Origin: Chromatiales bacterium
GTDB lineage: Bacteria > Pseudomonadota > Gammaproteobacteria > CAMYNG01
Assembly: GCA_026990045.1 (NCBI GenBank)
Contig: JALSIK010000029.1
Coordinates: forward strand, 1 to 6,235
Length of the DNA stretch: 6,235 nucleotides
Reading direction: 5' to 3'
Made by a program: the position numbers and the translations under genes. The notes beneath the pieces are model-generated. The model had not been told where the DNA came from, ran no database searches, and worked only from the letters and a program-made list of their open reading frames with translations. This document shows positions 1 to 4,962 of the stretch, piece by piece. Position 1 is the first letter of the stretch. Each line of letters opens with the position of its first letter.

Positions 1-1
1 G

Positions 2-472
2 CGGAGCATCGCGTGCAACGGGCGCTGCATGGTGCTCTACCGCTGCGACCCGGGCACCGCCTGCCTGCTCCCCTTCGAGTTCCAGAAGACCGGGCCCGGG
101 TACGTGGTGGAGGCGGTGGCCGAAACCCGGGTCCGCGGTTTCCGCGTGCCGCCGGACGAGGTGCGGGCGGCCATGGCCCGTTCAGAGAAGCTGACTCATT
201 ACCTCATTGCCCTGATGGCCCGCCGGCTCAGCCGCATGATCGACCGGGCTCACGATCTGACGTTCAGCGGCGTCAGGGAACGGGTGAAGGCGTTCCTGGT
301 CGAGCGCGCCGCCGGCAGCCCCGACCGGAGCGTGCAAATCACCCATGCCCAGCTGGCGCTGGAGGTGGGCTCCACCCGCGAAGTGGTGAGTCGTGTCCTG
401 CGCGAGCTGGAGGGCGCCCGCGAGCTGGTGCTGGGCCGGGGGACCATCCGGGTCGTGGACGTCCGCCATTGA
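2..472 (+). CDS. Crp/Fnr family transcriptional regulator, 5'-truncated
   Basis: The last 156 residues of a Crp/Fnr-type regulator; the gene enters from the left edge in the frame whose first full codon is at base 2 and stops with TGA at 470-472. Seen: the end of a cyclic-nucleotide-binding-type beta barrel (VLYRCDPGTACLLP, then YVVEAVAETRV), a long dimerisation helix (about residues 50-85), and a C-terminal winged helix-turn-helix with ITHAQLALEVGSTREVVSR. E127, S130 and R131 of this fragment fall where FNR has its ExxSR DNA-contact residues, so TTGAT-like half-sites are the expected target (family knowledge). Odd: four cysteines lie within 17 residues of the barrel (C5, C9, C15, C21 of the fragment, spacing CX3CX5CX5C), whereas the complete paralogue at 3071 keeps only the last. 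This may bind metal or an Fe-S cluster, or act as a thiol switch, but that is inference. It converges on the rhodanese-like gene with 9 bp between stops and no clear terminator. Its promoter and N-terminus are outside the window. Confidence 0.93.
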   Translation, partial: RSIACNGRCMVLYRCDPGTACLLPFEFQKTGPGYVVEAVAETRVRGFRVPPDEVRAAMARSEKLTHYLIALMARRLSRMIDRAHDLTFSGVRERVKAFLVERAAGSPDRSVQITHAQLALEVGSTREVVSRVLRELEGARELVLGRGTIRVVDVRH

Positions 473-481
473 ACGCCGGCG

Positions 482-853
482 CTACTTGACGTAACGGGCC
501 CGCAGCGCGTCGAAGCAGGCGCGGGCACCGCCCTTCATGAAACGGTAATTGCGTGCCCCCTTGTCCTCCAGTGAAATACTGTAGTCACCTGATTGGCCCG
601 TTGCCGACCGGAGCTGCTTCATGCGGTCCACGAAGTCCGCCTCGGCCAGCGGCACGTTCACGGCCCCCTGCATGTGGATGACCCGGTACTCGTAGGGGGA
701 ACGCACGTCCACTACGAAATAGCGGTCGAAGTCGCGGGCCAACTCGCCCATCTCGATCACCGGCACCGCCGGGTACAGGCGCCGGCCGGGGAACTCGTCT
801 GCGGCAACGGCCAGGCTGATGGCCAGCAACGCCGCGGACCATGCGGTTCTCAT
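482..853 (-). CDS. Exported rhodanese-like protein, catalytic cysteine absent and C-terminus short
   Basis: A 123-residue protein. The start at 853 is supported by GGAGG five bases upstream and by a signal peptide (MRTAWSAALLAISLAVA, likely cut after A17), so the mature form should be periplasmic. Residues 33-72 match the N-terminal half of a rhodanese fold: VIEMGELARDFDRYFVVDVR, then SPYEYRVIHMQGAVNVPL, containing the DVRSPYEY and HxxGAVNVPL motifs. The active-site loop, normally CxxGxRA or similar, appears as MKGGARA (residues 106-112), so methionine sits where the sulfur-carrying cysteine belongs. The only cysteine in the mature protein is C113. The protein ends at RARYVK, about 25 residues before a rhodanese domain normally ends, so the final strand and helix are missing. 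Sulfurtransferase activity is therefore doubtful; a sulfur-binding or partner role, or early gene decay, is more likely. It is the last gene of the minus-strand cluster. The 134-bp gap to the transporter half upstream may hold its own promoter, but I see no good hexamers there. Confidence 0.85.
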   Translation of the reverse strand: MRTAWSAALLAISLAVAADEFPGRRLYPAVPVIEMGELARDFDRYFVVDVRSPYEYRVIHMQGAVNVPLAEADFVDRMKQLRSATGQSGDYSISLEDKGARNYRFMKGGARACFDALRARYVK

Positions 854-987
854 GACAGCCTCCCTGGGTGAAACGGAGAGGACCCCACGGGGCCCGGAAC
901 GAACCGGGGGACACCCGTTCAGCGTGGATCGGGAGGCCGTTTTGGCGGGGTGCCGGCGGGGTCTTCCGTGCCCCGCGGGTGCGCGGT

Positions 988-1404
988 TCAGATGCCGCAG
1001 CTTCCCGTGTCCCACTGGAGGTAACGGGCGTGCAGCACCCGGTACAGGCGCACCCCCAGCAGGATGCCGGCCAGGGTCGCCAGCGCCGCGATCTTGCCCT
1101 CGCCGAGCTGGACGAAGACGATGGCGGGACAGGCCCCGCAGATGGCCCAGCCGAAGCCGAAGGTGATGCTGCCGGGGACGACGCCGGGATGATACGGCTT
1201 GGGCTCGTAGGCCATGCCGCGCAGCAGGCGCAGGGCGAAAAACACCGTCGCGGAGAAGGCCACCGCAAGGACGAAGGTGAACAGCAGCCGCAGGTCGCTG
1301 AAGATGAACATGCGGTGGACCTCGTCGTAGTCGGCGAAGCCGATGCGCTGGAGCACCGCCCCCATGGCCAGGCCCATGGCGGCGTATTTCAGGTACTGCT
1401 TCAT
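988..1404 (-). CDS. YeeE/YedE-family sulfur transporter, C-terminal half
   Basis: A 138-residue membrane protein, the second of a two-gene split version of the YeeE/YedE (Sulf_transp) family, whose one-piece member TsuA/YeeE imports thiosulfate; split pairs have been called PmpA/PmpB. Seen: hydrophobic stretches at about residues 5-22, 38-60, 76-100 and 104-122, and the family signature GFGWAICGACPAIVFVQLGEG (residues 82-102) with C89 and C92. One of these should be the pore cysteine that relays the sulfur group in TsuA (family knowledge). A third cysteine, C136, lies near the end in the tail DTGSCGI. The start at 1404 overlaps the stop of the preceding half by ATGA, with GGGAGG about seven bases upstream, so the two halves are translationally coupled and probably form one channel. 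The substrate (thiosulfate, persulfide or another reduced sulfur species) cannot be told from sequence. The rhodanese-like gene follows downstream. Confidence 0.93.
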   Translation of the reverse strand: MKQYLKYAAMGLAMGAVLQRIGFADYDEVHRMFIFSDLRLLFTFVLAVAFSATVFFALRLLRGMAYEPKPYHPGVVPGSITFGFGWAICGACPAIVFVQLGEGKIAALATLAGILLGVRLYRVLHARYLQWDTGSCGI

Positions 1405-2039
1405 GCCCCGCCTCCCGCCCGGTACAGCAGCTCCAGCACCAGGGACACGGCCACCGCGCTGGCGAAGAAGGCCGCCGTGGCCAGCAGGCTGGTGGGGGCG
1501 AACATGGCACAGCCGCTGAGCCCGTGGCCCGAGGTGCAGCCGCCGGCCATCTGGGTGCCCACGCCCACCATGAGGCCGCCCATGAACAGGGAGAACCACA
1601 CCTGCCACGGGCTGCCCGCCGCCAGCGCGGTGTGCAGGTCGCTCAGCTCCAGCCGGGGCGAGAAGTCGCCGGCCACTACGGCCATGAGCAACGCCCCGGC
1701 GAAGATGCTGAGCAGAAACACCAGGTGGGCCGCCGGCGGGACCGCCTCGCGGGCGGCGGCGGGCGCCGGTTTCTCCGCCGCGGGCGCCTCCATGCCCAGT
1801 TGCGCCACGGCATCCTCGCCGAACTCGGCCAGGGTCTCGGCCAGGAAGGCATCCTGGGCCGCGGCGCGGTTGTCCGCCATGGCCGCGGCCTCGCGGGCGG
1901 CAGCGGCCTCGCGGCGCCAGAAGGCCACCTTGGCCCAGCTCCCGGACACGCCCAGGGGCCGGCCCACCAGGAGCCGGAATCCCACCACCACGGCGCCCAG
2001 TCCCAGGCCGCCGAGCCACCAGGGCCAGTACTCAGTCAT
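1401..2039 (-). CDS. YeeE/YedE-family sulfur transporter, N-terminal half
   Basis: A 212-residue membrane protein and partner of the overlapping gene at 988-1404. Seen: hydrophobic segments at about residues 5-24, 104-123, 147-165 and 182-206, and the hallmark GGCTSGHGLSG (166-176) with C168, the motif lining the sulfur-conducting path in this family. C177 follows. Between the first and second membrane segments lies a soluble stretch of about 75 residues (30-103), rich in Ala, Glu and Arg, helical in look (REAAAAREAAAMADNRAAAQ) and containing LAEFGEDAVAQLG; TsuA-type one-piece proteins have no such large loop in my recollection, so it may be a docking element specific to this subfamily. The start at 2039 has GAGGAGGG about nine bases upstream and lies 33 bp after the ankyrin gene's stop, so the genes are probably co-transcribed. 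The expected role is passage of thiosulfate or a related sulfur species across the inner membrane. Confidence 0.93.
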   Translation of the reverse strand: MTEYWPWWLGGLGLGAVVVGFRLLVGRPLGVSGSWAKVAFWRREAAAAREAAAMADNRAAAQDAFLAETLAEFGEDAVAQLGMEAPAAEKPAPAAAREAVPPAAHLVFLLSIFAGALLMAVVAGDFSPRLELSDLHTALAAGSPWQVWFSLFMGGLMVGVGTQMAGGCTSGHGLSGCAMFAPTSLLATAAFFASAVAVSLVLELLYRAGGGA

Positions 2040-2072
2040 GATGCAACGCCCTCCTCTCTGCGGACCCTGGCC

Positions 2073-2711
2073 TCAAGAGGCCATGCGCTCCGGGCCGTGG
2101 CGCCGGAGCAGGCCCAGCACGCGCCGGAGCACGGACTGCCGGCCCGTCTCTCCGGTTTCGGCCTTGGGGTCCGCCTGCGGGTCCGATGGCACGTCGGTGC
2201 GCGGGGCATCGGCGCCGGCGGGCGATACCGCCGCCATGCGCTCGCGGATGAGGCGGGCGCAGTCCTCGTGACCCTCCTTCATGGCGATGTCGGCCGCGGT
2301 GTCGCCCTGGGCGTTGCGGGCATGGGGATTGCAGCCGAAGTCCAGCAGGATCTCCACGATGGGCGCATTGCCCATGCGGGCGGCGAACATGAGCGGGGTG
2401 CAGCCGTCGCGGGTGACGCCGCGGGGATCCGCCAGGCGGGACTTGAGGATGGACTTGACCATGGGCACCCGGTTCTTCTGGATGGCGTTGAACAGGGCGT
2501 GGATGCCGTTCTCCTCGTTGGTCCGTTCCCACTTGAGGGTCTTGCCGTTGGGCAGCAGGGTCAGGGGCACGTTTTCCCCGCGCAGGGCCTGCTGGTAACG
2601 GGCACAGCGCTCGAAGCCGCCCTCGCAGTAGTGCTGTTTCCACAGGCTCAGGGACGGGTCGGCGGCGAAATGGACGTACAGCTCGCAATGCTTGGTATGG
2701 GTACACGACAT
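2073..2711 (-). CDS. Cytoplasmic protein with N-terminal four-cysteine motif and ankyrin repeats
   Basis: A 212-residue protein with no signal peptide or membrane segment. Order of parts: residues 1-40 carry C3, C9, C29 and C36 (CX5CX19CX6C) ending in YCEGGFERCARY, a compact Cys4 motif that recurs at the head of various bacterial signalling proteins and may bind iron, an Fe-S cluster or zinc (ligand unproven). Residues 69-101, 102-134 and 135-160 are three ankyrin repeats, the second most canonical (DGCTPLMFAARMGNAPIVEI) and the third ending early. Residues 161-190 are a Pro/Asp/Ala-rich linker, followed by a short basic amphipathic helix (RQSVLRRVLGLLRRHG) that might touch membrane or nucleic acid. 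The start at 2711 has AGAGG eight bases upstream. As first gene of the cluster leading into the sulfur-transporter halves it is a candidate sensor or adaptor on the cytoplasmic side. I do not know a defined function for this architecture. Confidence 0.88.
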   Translation of the reverse strand: MSCTHTKHCELYVHFAADPSLSLWKQHYCEGGFERCARYQQALRGENVPLTLLPNGKTLKWERTNEENGIHALFNAIQKNRVPMVKSILKSRLADPRGVTRDGCTPLMFAARMGNAPIVEILLDFGCNPHARNAQGDTAADIAMKEGHEDCARLIRERMAAVSPAGADAPRTDVPSDPQADPKAETGETGRQSVLRRVLGLLRRHGPERMAS

Positions 2712-2813
2712 GACAACAGCCTCTTATGTACCTGGGTGCGACGCCCGCCAAAGTGTGACGCCGTTCACGCCGCTCCCATTATGCCCCGGTGGTTTCCCGC
2801 TTTTATGTGATGG

Positions 2814-2827
2814 TTGTTACTGAGCAA
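2814..2827. promoter_or_regulatory. Candidate Crp/Fnr-type operator (FNR-like box)
   Basis: TTGTTACTGAGCAA matches the FNR/DNR pattern TTGAT-N4-ATCAA at four of five positions in each half-site and keeps the TTGxT...AxCAA core. Both regulators in the window carry the ExxSR motif that reads such half-sites. The centre lies about 109 bp upstream of the ankyrin start and 250 bp upstream of the regulator start. Relative to the CATAAT -10 candidate the centre falls near -49.5, not the classic -41.5 or -61.5, so either the promoter or the operator assignment may be off. Confidence 0.5.
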
Positions 2828-2952
2828 TATATCGGCATAGACTAACCGGGCTTTACATTCACCCAGGTGCGCACCAGGAAATGGGCAGGCCGTCCGGTCC
2901 TGCCCTCCGAGTGACGGGCGTGTTCCCGGGTGTTGCGATAAAAAACCATAAA

Positions 2953-2965
2953 TAACATCATGTTA
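2953..2965. promoter_or_regulatory. 13-bp perfect palindrome, candidate operator
   Basis: TAACATCATGTTA is a perfect inverted repeat of 6 bp around one central base, set in the AT-rich stretch that probably carries the promoter of the downstream Crp/Fnr gene. Its placement suits a repressor or autoregulatory site. It does not resemble the FNR-type box, so a different regulator may bind here. Confidence 0.4.
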
Positions 2966-3011
2966 CCGGCGCCCCCGGGGCCGGGCGAGACCAGCGCAGC
3001 GGGAGACACGC

Positions 3012-3040
3012 GCCGGATCTGGATCGAGTCCAGATCCGGC
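3012..3040. repeat. Perfect 12-bp inverted repeat in the leader of the Crp/Fnr gene
   Basis: GCCGGATCTGGA (3012-3023) and TCCAGATCCGGC (3029-3040) are exact reverse complements around the 5-base spacer TCGAG. The hairpin ends 18 bases before the GGAGG ribosome binding site and 30 bases before the ATG, and no T-run follows it, so it is not an intrinsic terminator. It could stabilise the leader, gate translation, or act as a DNA operator. Confidence 0.75.
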
Positions 3041-3070
3041 CCACCGGCGTTCCGTCGTGGAGGTGTGGTC

Positions 3071-3793
3071 ATGCAAGGCATCGCCCGAATCCCGGATTCC
3101 AGGGACCGGACCGTCGCCCGCCTGCGGCGCCTGTTGGCCGGCTACCCCGCCCTGCTGGGGCAGGCCGACGATCCCTGCTGGGACATGCTGGCCTCGGGCC
3201 AGCTCATGAGCGCCCCCGCGGGCGCCATCCTGTTCGACGAGTCTTCCCGCTGCCGCGAGTTCATGCTCATCCTCAAGGGCCAGGTGCGGGTGTTCCGCCA
3301 TTCGCGGGACGGGCGCGAGGTGACCCTGTACCGGGTCAAGCCGGGCGGACTCTGCTTCCACAGCCTCAACGCCCTGCTCCACGGTGAGCCCTATCCCGCC
3401 GTGGCCCAGGCGGAGGAAGACGTCCACGGGCTGCGCATTTCCCACGGGGCCTTCCACGAGGCCCTGGCGCGGTCCACCGGCTTCCGCAACTACGTGCTCC
3501 AGACCATGACCGAGCGCATGGCCTCGCTCATCGACCTGGTCTCGGGCGTGGTGTTCGATCGCCTGGAGCTGCGCCTGGCCTGCTGGCTGGGCCAGCAGTT
3601 CGAGCGGGCAACGGGGCGGCCCCTGCGCATCACCCACCAGCAGATCGCGCACGAGCTGGGGAGCACGCGCGAGGTGGTGAGCCGCCTGCTCAAGGAGTTC
3701 GAGCGCCAGGGCTGCATCCGGCTGGGACGGGGCACCATTCACCTCGTTTCCGGCCAGGATCTGGCCGGCTTCGCCCGCCGGCGCAACGGCTGA
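3071..3793 (+). CDS. Crp/Fnr family transcriptional regulator
   Basis: A complete 240-residue regulator. The start at 3071 has GGAGG (3059-3063) seven bases upstream; a longer reading from 2960 would run through the leader hairpin and give a low-complexity Pro/Gly-rich head, so it was rejected. Domains: an N-terminal helix (10-30), an effector barrel (about 40-125, with GREVTLYRVKPGGLC and YPAVAQAEEDV), a dimerisation helix (about 135-165), and a winged helix-turn-helix at 187-213 (ITHQQIAHELGSTREVVSRL). E201, S204 and R205 match the FNR ExxSR contacts. Cysteines are C36, C61, C95, C171 and C215. There is no FNR-type N-terminal Cys cluster, so an oxygen-sensing [4Fe-4S] cluster is unlikely, and the barrel lacks the full Crp cAMP-binding Arg/Ser set. 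C95 aligns with C21 of the truncated paralogue and is a candidate thiol sensor residue. It is divergent from the sulfur-transport cluster, which it probably controls; the effector is unknown. Confidence 0.93.
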   Translation: MQGIARIPDSRDRTVARLRRLLAGYPALLGQADDPCWDMLASGQLMSAPAGAILFDESSRCREFMLILKGQVRVFRHSRDGREVTLYRVKPGGLCFHSLNALLHGEPYPAVAQAEEDVHGLRISHGAFHEALARSTGFRNYVLQTMTERMASLIDLVSGVVFDRLELRLACWLGQQFERATGRPLRITHQQIAHELGSTREVVSRLLKEFERQGCIRLGRGTIHLVSGQDLAGFARRRNG

Positions 3794-3799
3794 GCCGTT
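3785..3799. terminator. Small hairpin at the convergent 3' ends
   Basis: AACGGC (3785-3790) and GCCGTT (3794-3799) form a perfect 6-bp stem whose 3-base loop is the TGA stop of the Crp/Fnr gene; its last base is also the first base of the mtfA stop on the other strand. GCCGGC is repeated at 3764-3769 and 3777-3782 just upstream and can form a second stem. Neither is followed by a T-run, so intrinsic termination is uncertain. Confidence 0.3.
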
Positions 3800-4551
3800 C
3801 ATCCCGCGCGGCCGGCCGCCGGGTCCTGGCGGTAGAACTCCTTCAGGTGGCCGTAGATGGCGGGCAGGTGTTCCTGCAGCAGCGCCGGCGCCTCGAAGAA
3901 ATACTCACTGGCCACGGAAAAGAACTCCGCCGGGCTGTCCAGGGCATAGGGATCCAGCCACGCCCATTGCTCCCCGTCGCCCTCGTGCTGGAACCGCTCC
4001 CAGGCGGCGGTGAAGTCCCGCGTCCAGGCCGAGGGGTCCACCCCGCCGTGCAGCGGCGGTCGCCCGTTGGCGGCGCCGCCGGCCATGTCCAGCTTGTGGG
4101 CGAACTCGTGGATGACCACGTTGTGGCCCGGCGGGCGCGGGACGCCGGGCCGGGCGTCGGCCCAGGACAGGATCACCGGTCCCTGGTGCCAGGCTTCGCC
4201 GCTCAGGGGACGGCGGATGCGGTGCACCACGCCGGCCTCGTCGGTCTCCTCGTGCTCCACCAGGAAGGTGCCGGGATAGACGATCACCTGGTGGAAGGTC
4301 CCGTAATAGGACAAGTCCAGGTTCAGCACCAGGAGCGCGGCCTGGGCCGCGATGACCGCGCGCATCTCCGCGTCCACCTCCAGGCCCCCGGCCCCGGTGA
4401 CGGCCTTGCGGACCAGAAAGCGTTGTGCCAGTGCCCGCAACCGCTCGAGGTCCGCCCGGCCCAGGTGGTGCACGCTCCCCAGGCGTTCCACGGCCCCGGT
4501 CCACGCCCACGGTTCGATGCCCGGCCTCCGCCACCGCTCCAGCCATGTCAT
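3799..4551 (-). CDS. mtfA: M90 family zinc metallopeptidase (MtfA-like)
   Basis: A 250-residue soluble protein, near the usual length of MtfA (about 265 residues in E. coli). Seen: the zinc site HEFAH followed by KLD (H148, E149, H152), the signature of this family, and SPAEFFSVASEYFFE (206-220), where E209 should be the third zinc ligand. An N-terminal region, the conserved stretch YYGTFHQVIVYPGTFL (82-97) and the acidic HEETDE loop also fit the family. All metal-binding and catalytic residues are present, so it should be active. In E. coli MtfA cleaves peptides with aminopeptidase-like activity and binds the repressor Mlc; no Mlc-like gene is in this window, so its partner here is unknown. 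The start at 4551 is the only in-frame option nearby but has no clear Shine-Dalgarno, which may mean weak or leader-dependent translation. It converges on the Crp/Fnr gene with a 5-bp gap and shares its upstream region with the PKD protein gene. Confidence 0.93.
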   Translation of the reverse strand: MTWLERWRRPGIEPWAWTGAVERLGSVHHLGRADLERLRALAQRFLVRKAVTGAGGLEVDAEMRAVIAAQAALLVLNLDLSYYGTFHQVIVYPGTFLVEHEETDEAGVVHRIRRPLSGEAWHQGPVILSWADARPGVPRPPGHNVVIHEFAHKLDMAGGAANGRPPLHGGVDPSAWTRDFTAAWERFQHEGDGEQWAWLDPYALDSPAEFFSVASEYFFEAPALLQEHLPAIYGHLKEFYRQDPAAGRAG

Positions 4552-4768
4552 GGTGCCATGTTGCCAGCCACGGGAATGATTGCAAAGGCATTTGCGGGAG
4601 GAATGGGGATAATAATTTTAACCTTGTTATTCATAACGTAATAGAGCGAACTTAATGTATTTTATCAAATCATGGCGGGCGCACACGGCCACGGCCGGAT
4701 TGCGTAACTGTGGGCGCGATCACGGAAACAGAGCGCAGGGGGCGGTAATTACTCCCTGGTTGATGGAT

Positions 4769-4798
4769 GTTGAAAGGGGCCATCCAGCCTCTTTCAAC
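4769..4798. repeat. 12-bp stem hairpin with a loop complementary to its upstream flank
   Basis: GTTGAAAGGGGC (4769-4780) pairs with GCCTCTTTCAAC (4787-4798), with one G-T wobble, around the 6-base loop CATCCA. The same CATCCA is the exact complement of TGGATG at 4764-4769, which overlaps the foot of the stem, so two pairings compete. There is no T-run after the stem. It lies in the probable leader of the PKD protein gene. Confidence 0.6.
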
Positions 4799-4804
4799 TA
4801 GGCG

Positions 4805-4857
4805 CCGGGCCGGGCACCGGCGTGCCCGGTTCGGGGGCGGGGCCTCCCTGCCCCGCC
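4805..4857. repeat. Two tandem GC-rich inverted repeats
   Basis: The first is a 13-bp stem at 4805-4834 (core CCGGGCAC/GTGCCCGG, two G-T wobbles) with loop CGGC. The second pairs GGCGGGGC (4836-4843) with GCCCCGCC (4850-4857) around CTCCCT. They lie one base apart. Without a T-run they are not clear intrinsic terminators; they could be transcript-stabilising structures or a copy of a dispersed intergenic repeat. Confidence 0.55.
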
Positions 4858-4905
4858 GGGGCCAGGCCGCTCCGATGCAGGCCTGCCAGGGCATGGAAAA
4901 AACCA

Positions 4906-4931
4906 GGCACCGGTTTCCACCACCGGGTGCC
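4906..4931. repeat. Bulged 8-bp hairpin before the PKD gene ribosome binding site
   Basis: GGCACCGG (4906-4913) pairs with CCGGGTGCC (4923-4931), leaving G4925 as a bulge, around a 9-base loop. A competing stem, AAACC/GGTTT (4900-4916), uses part of the same bases. The hairpin ends 14 bases before the ribosome binding site, so it could affect translation initiation. Confidence 0.45.
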
Positions 4932-4962
4932 GGACAACGATATCAAAGGGGAGTGCGGGGAT

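Larger units (their letters stand above)
2712..3070. promoter_or_regulatory. Divergent intergenic regulatory region
   Basis: These 359 bases separate the minus-strand ankyrin/transporter cluster from the plus-strand Crp/Fnr gene and hold no convincing gene. Leftwards, the best -10 is CATAAT (minus strand, 2778-2783; 5 of 6 to consensus) with no recognisable -35, as expected for an activator-dependent promoter. Rightwards, an AT-rich stretch at 2938-2965 is the likely promoter of the regulator; TTGCGA at 2933-2938 could be a -35, but the matching -10 is weak. The region also contains the FNR-like box, the 13-bp palindrome and the large hairpin listed separately, plus a 7-bp inverted repeat GGGCAGG/CCTGCCC (2883-2905) and a 10-bp palindrome GGTGCGCACC (2866-2875). 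Confidence 0.7.
4552..4962. promoter_or_regulatory. Structured 411-bp divergent intergenic region
   Basis: No convincing gene lies between mtfA (leftward) and the PKD protein gene (rightward). An AT-rich core at about 4608-4672, strongly unlike its GC-rich surroundings, is the likely promoter zone. On the minus strand TAAAAT (4617-4622; 5 of 6) is a possible mtfA -10, and TTGATA (4664-4669) a possible -35 for a different start. The core contains the palindrome GTTAT-TC-ATAAC (4626-4637). A GCAAA/TTTGC stem (4582-4595) would lie in the mtfA leader. From 4769 to 4931 come four strong inverted repeats, then AAGGGGAG (4946-4953), the ribosome binding site of the PKD protein gene. The rightward transcript could carry a leader of about 200 to 300 bases. 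Confidence 0.6.

Noticed and set aside
854..987. Terminator or internal promoter between the transporter C-half and the rhodanese-like gene
   Set aside because: Only a 5-bp stem (CCCGG/CCGGG) and no T-run or convincing -35/-10 pair could be found.
868..2810. Long plus-strand open frames (868-2271 and 1524-2810)
   Set aside because: They lie antisense to the transporter halves and the ankyrin gene, which have family motifs and ribosome binding sites; their translations are low-complexity Ala/Gly/Arg/Pro with no recognisable domain.
2960..3070. Longer N-terminus for the complete Crp/Fnr regulator starting at 2960
   Set aside because: The extra 37 residues would be coded through the palindrome and the 12-bp hairpin, have no ribosome binding site, and are not Crp/Fnr-like. 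The ATG at 3071 has GGAGG at ideal spacing.
2842..3081. 79-codon minus-strand open frame in the divergent region
   Set aside because: No recognisable motif or ribosome binding site, and it spans the promoter zone and leader of the regulator.
3071..3793. The complete regulator as a true oxygen-sensing FNR or cAMP-binding Crp
   Set aside because: It lacks the N-terminal Cys cluster of FNR and the full cAMP-binding residue set of Crp, although the DNA-reading helix is FNR-like.
4601..4641. Tiny plus-strand hydrophobic frame starting ATGGGGATAATAATT (12 codons) after GGGAGG
   Set aside because: The purine-rich stretch is too close to the ATG to act as a normal ribosome binding site, and the sequence is better explained as an AT-rich promoter core.
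4741..4962. Cyclic-di-GMP (GEMM-type) riboswitch upstream of the haem/PKD gene
   Set aside because: Such switches often precede cytochrome and surface-protein genes, but I do not see the conserved GCAAAGC-type core or the receptor-loop pairing, so the known class is not supported.
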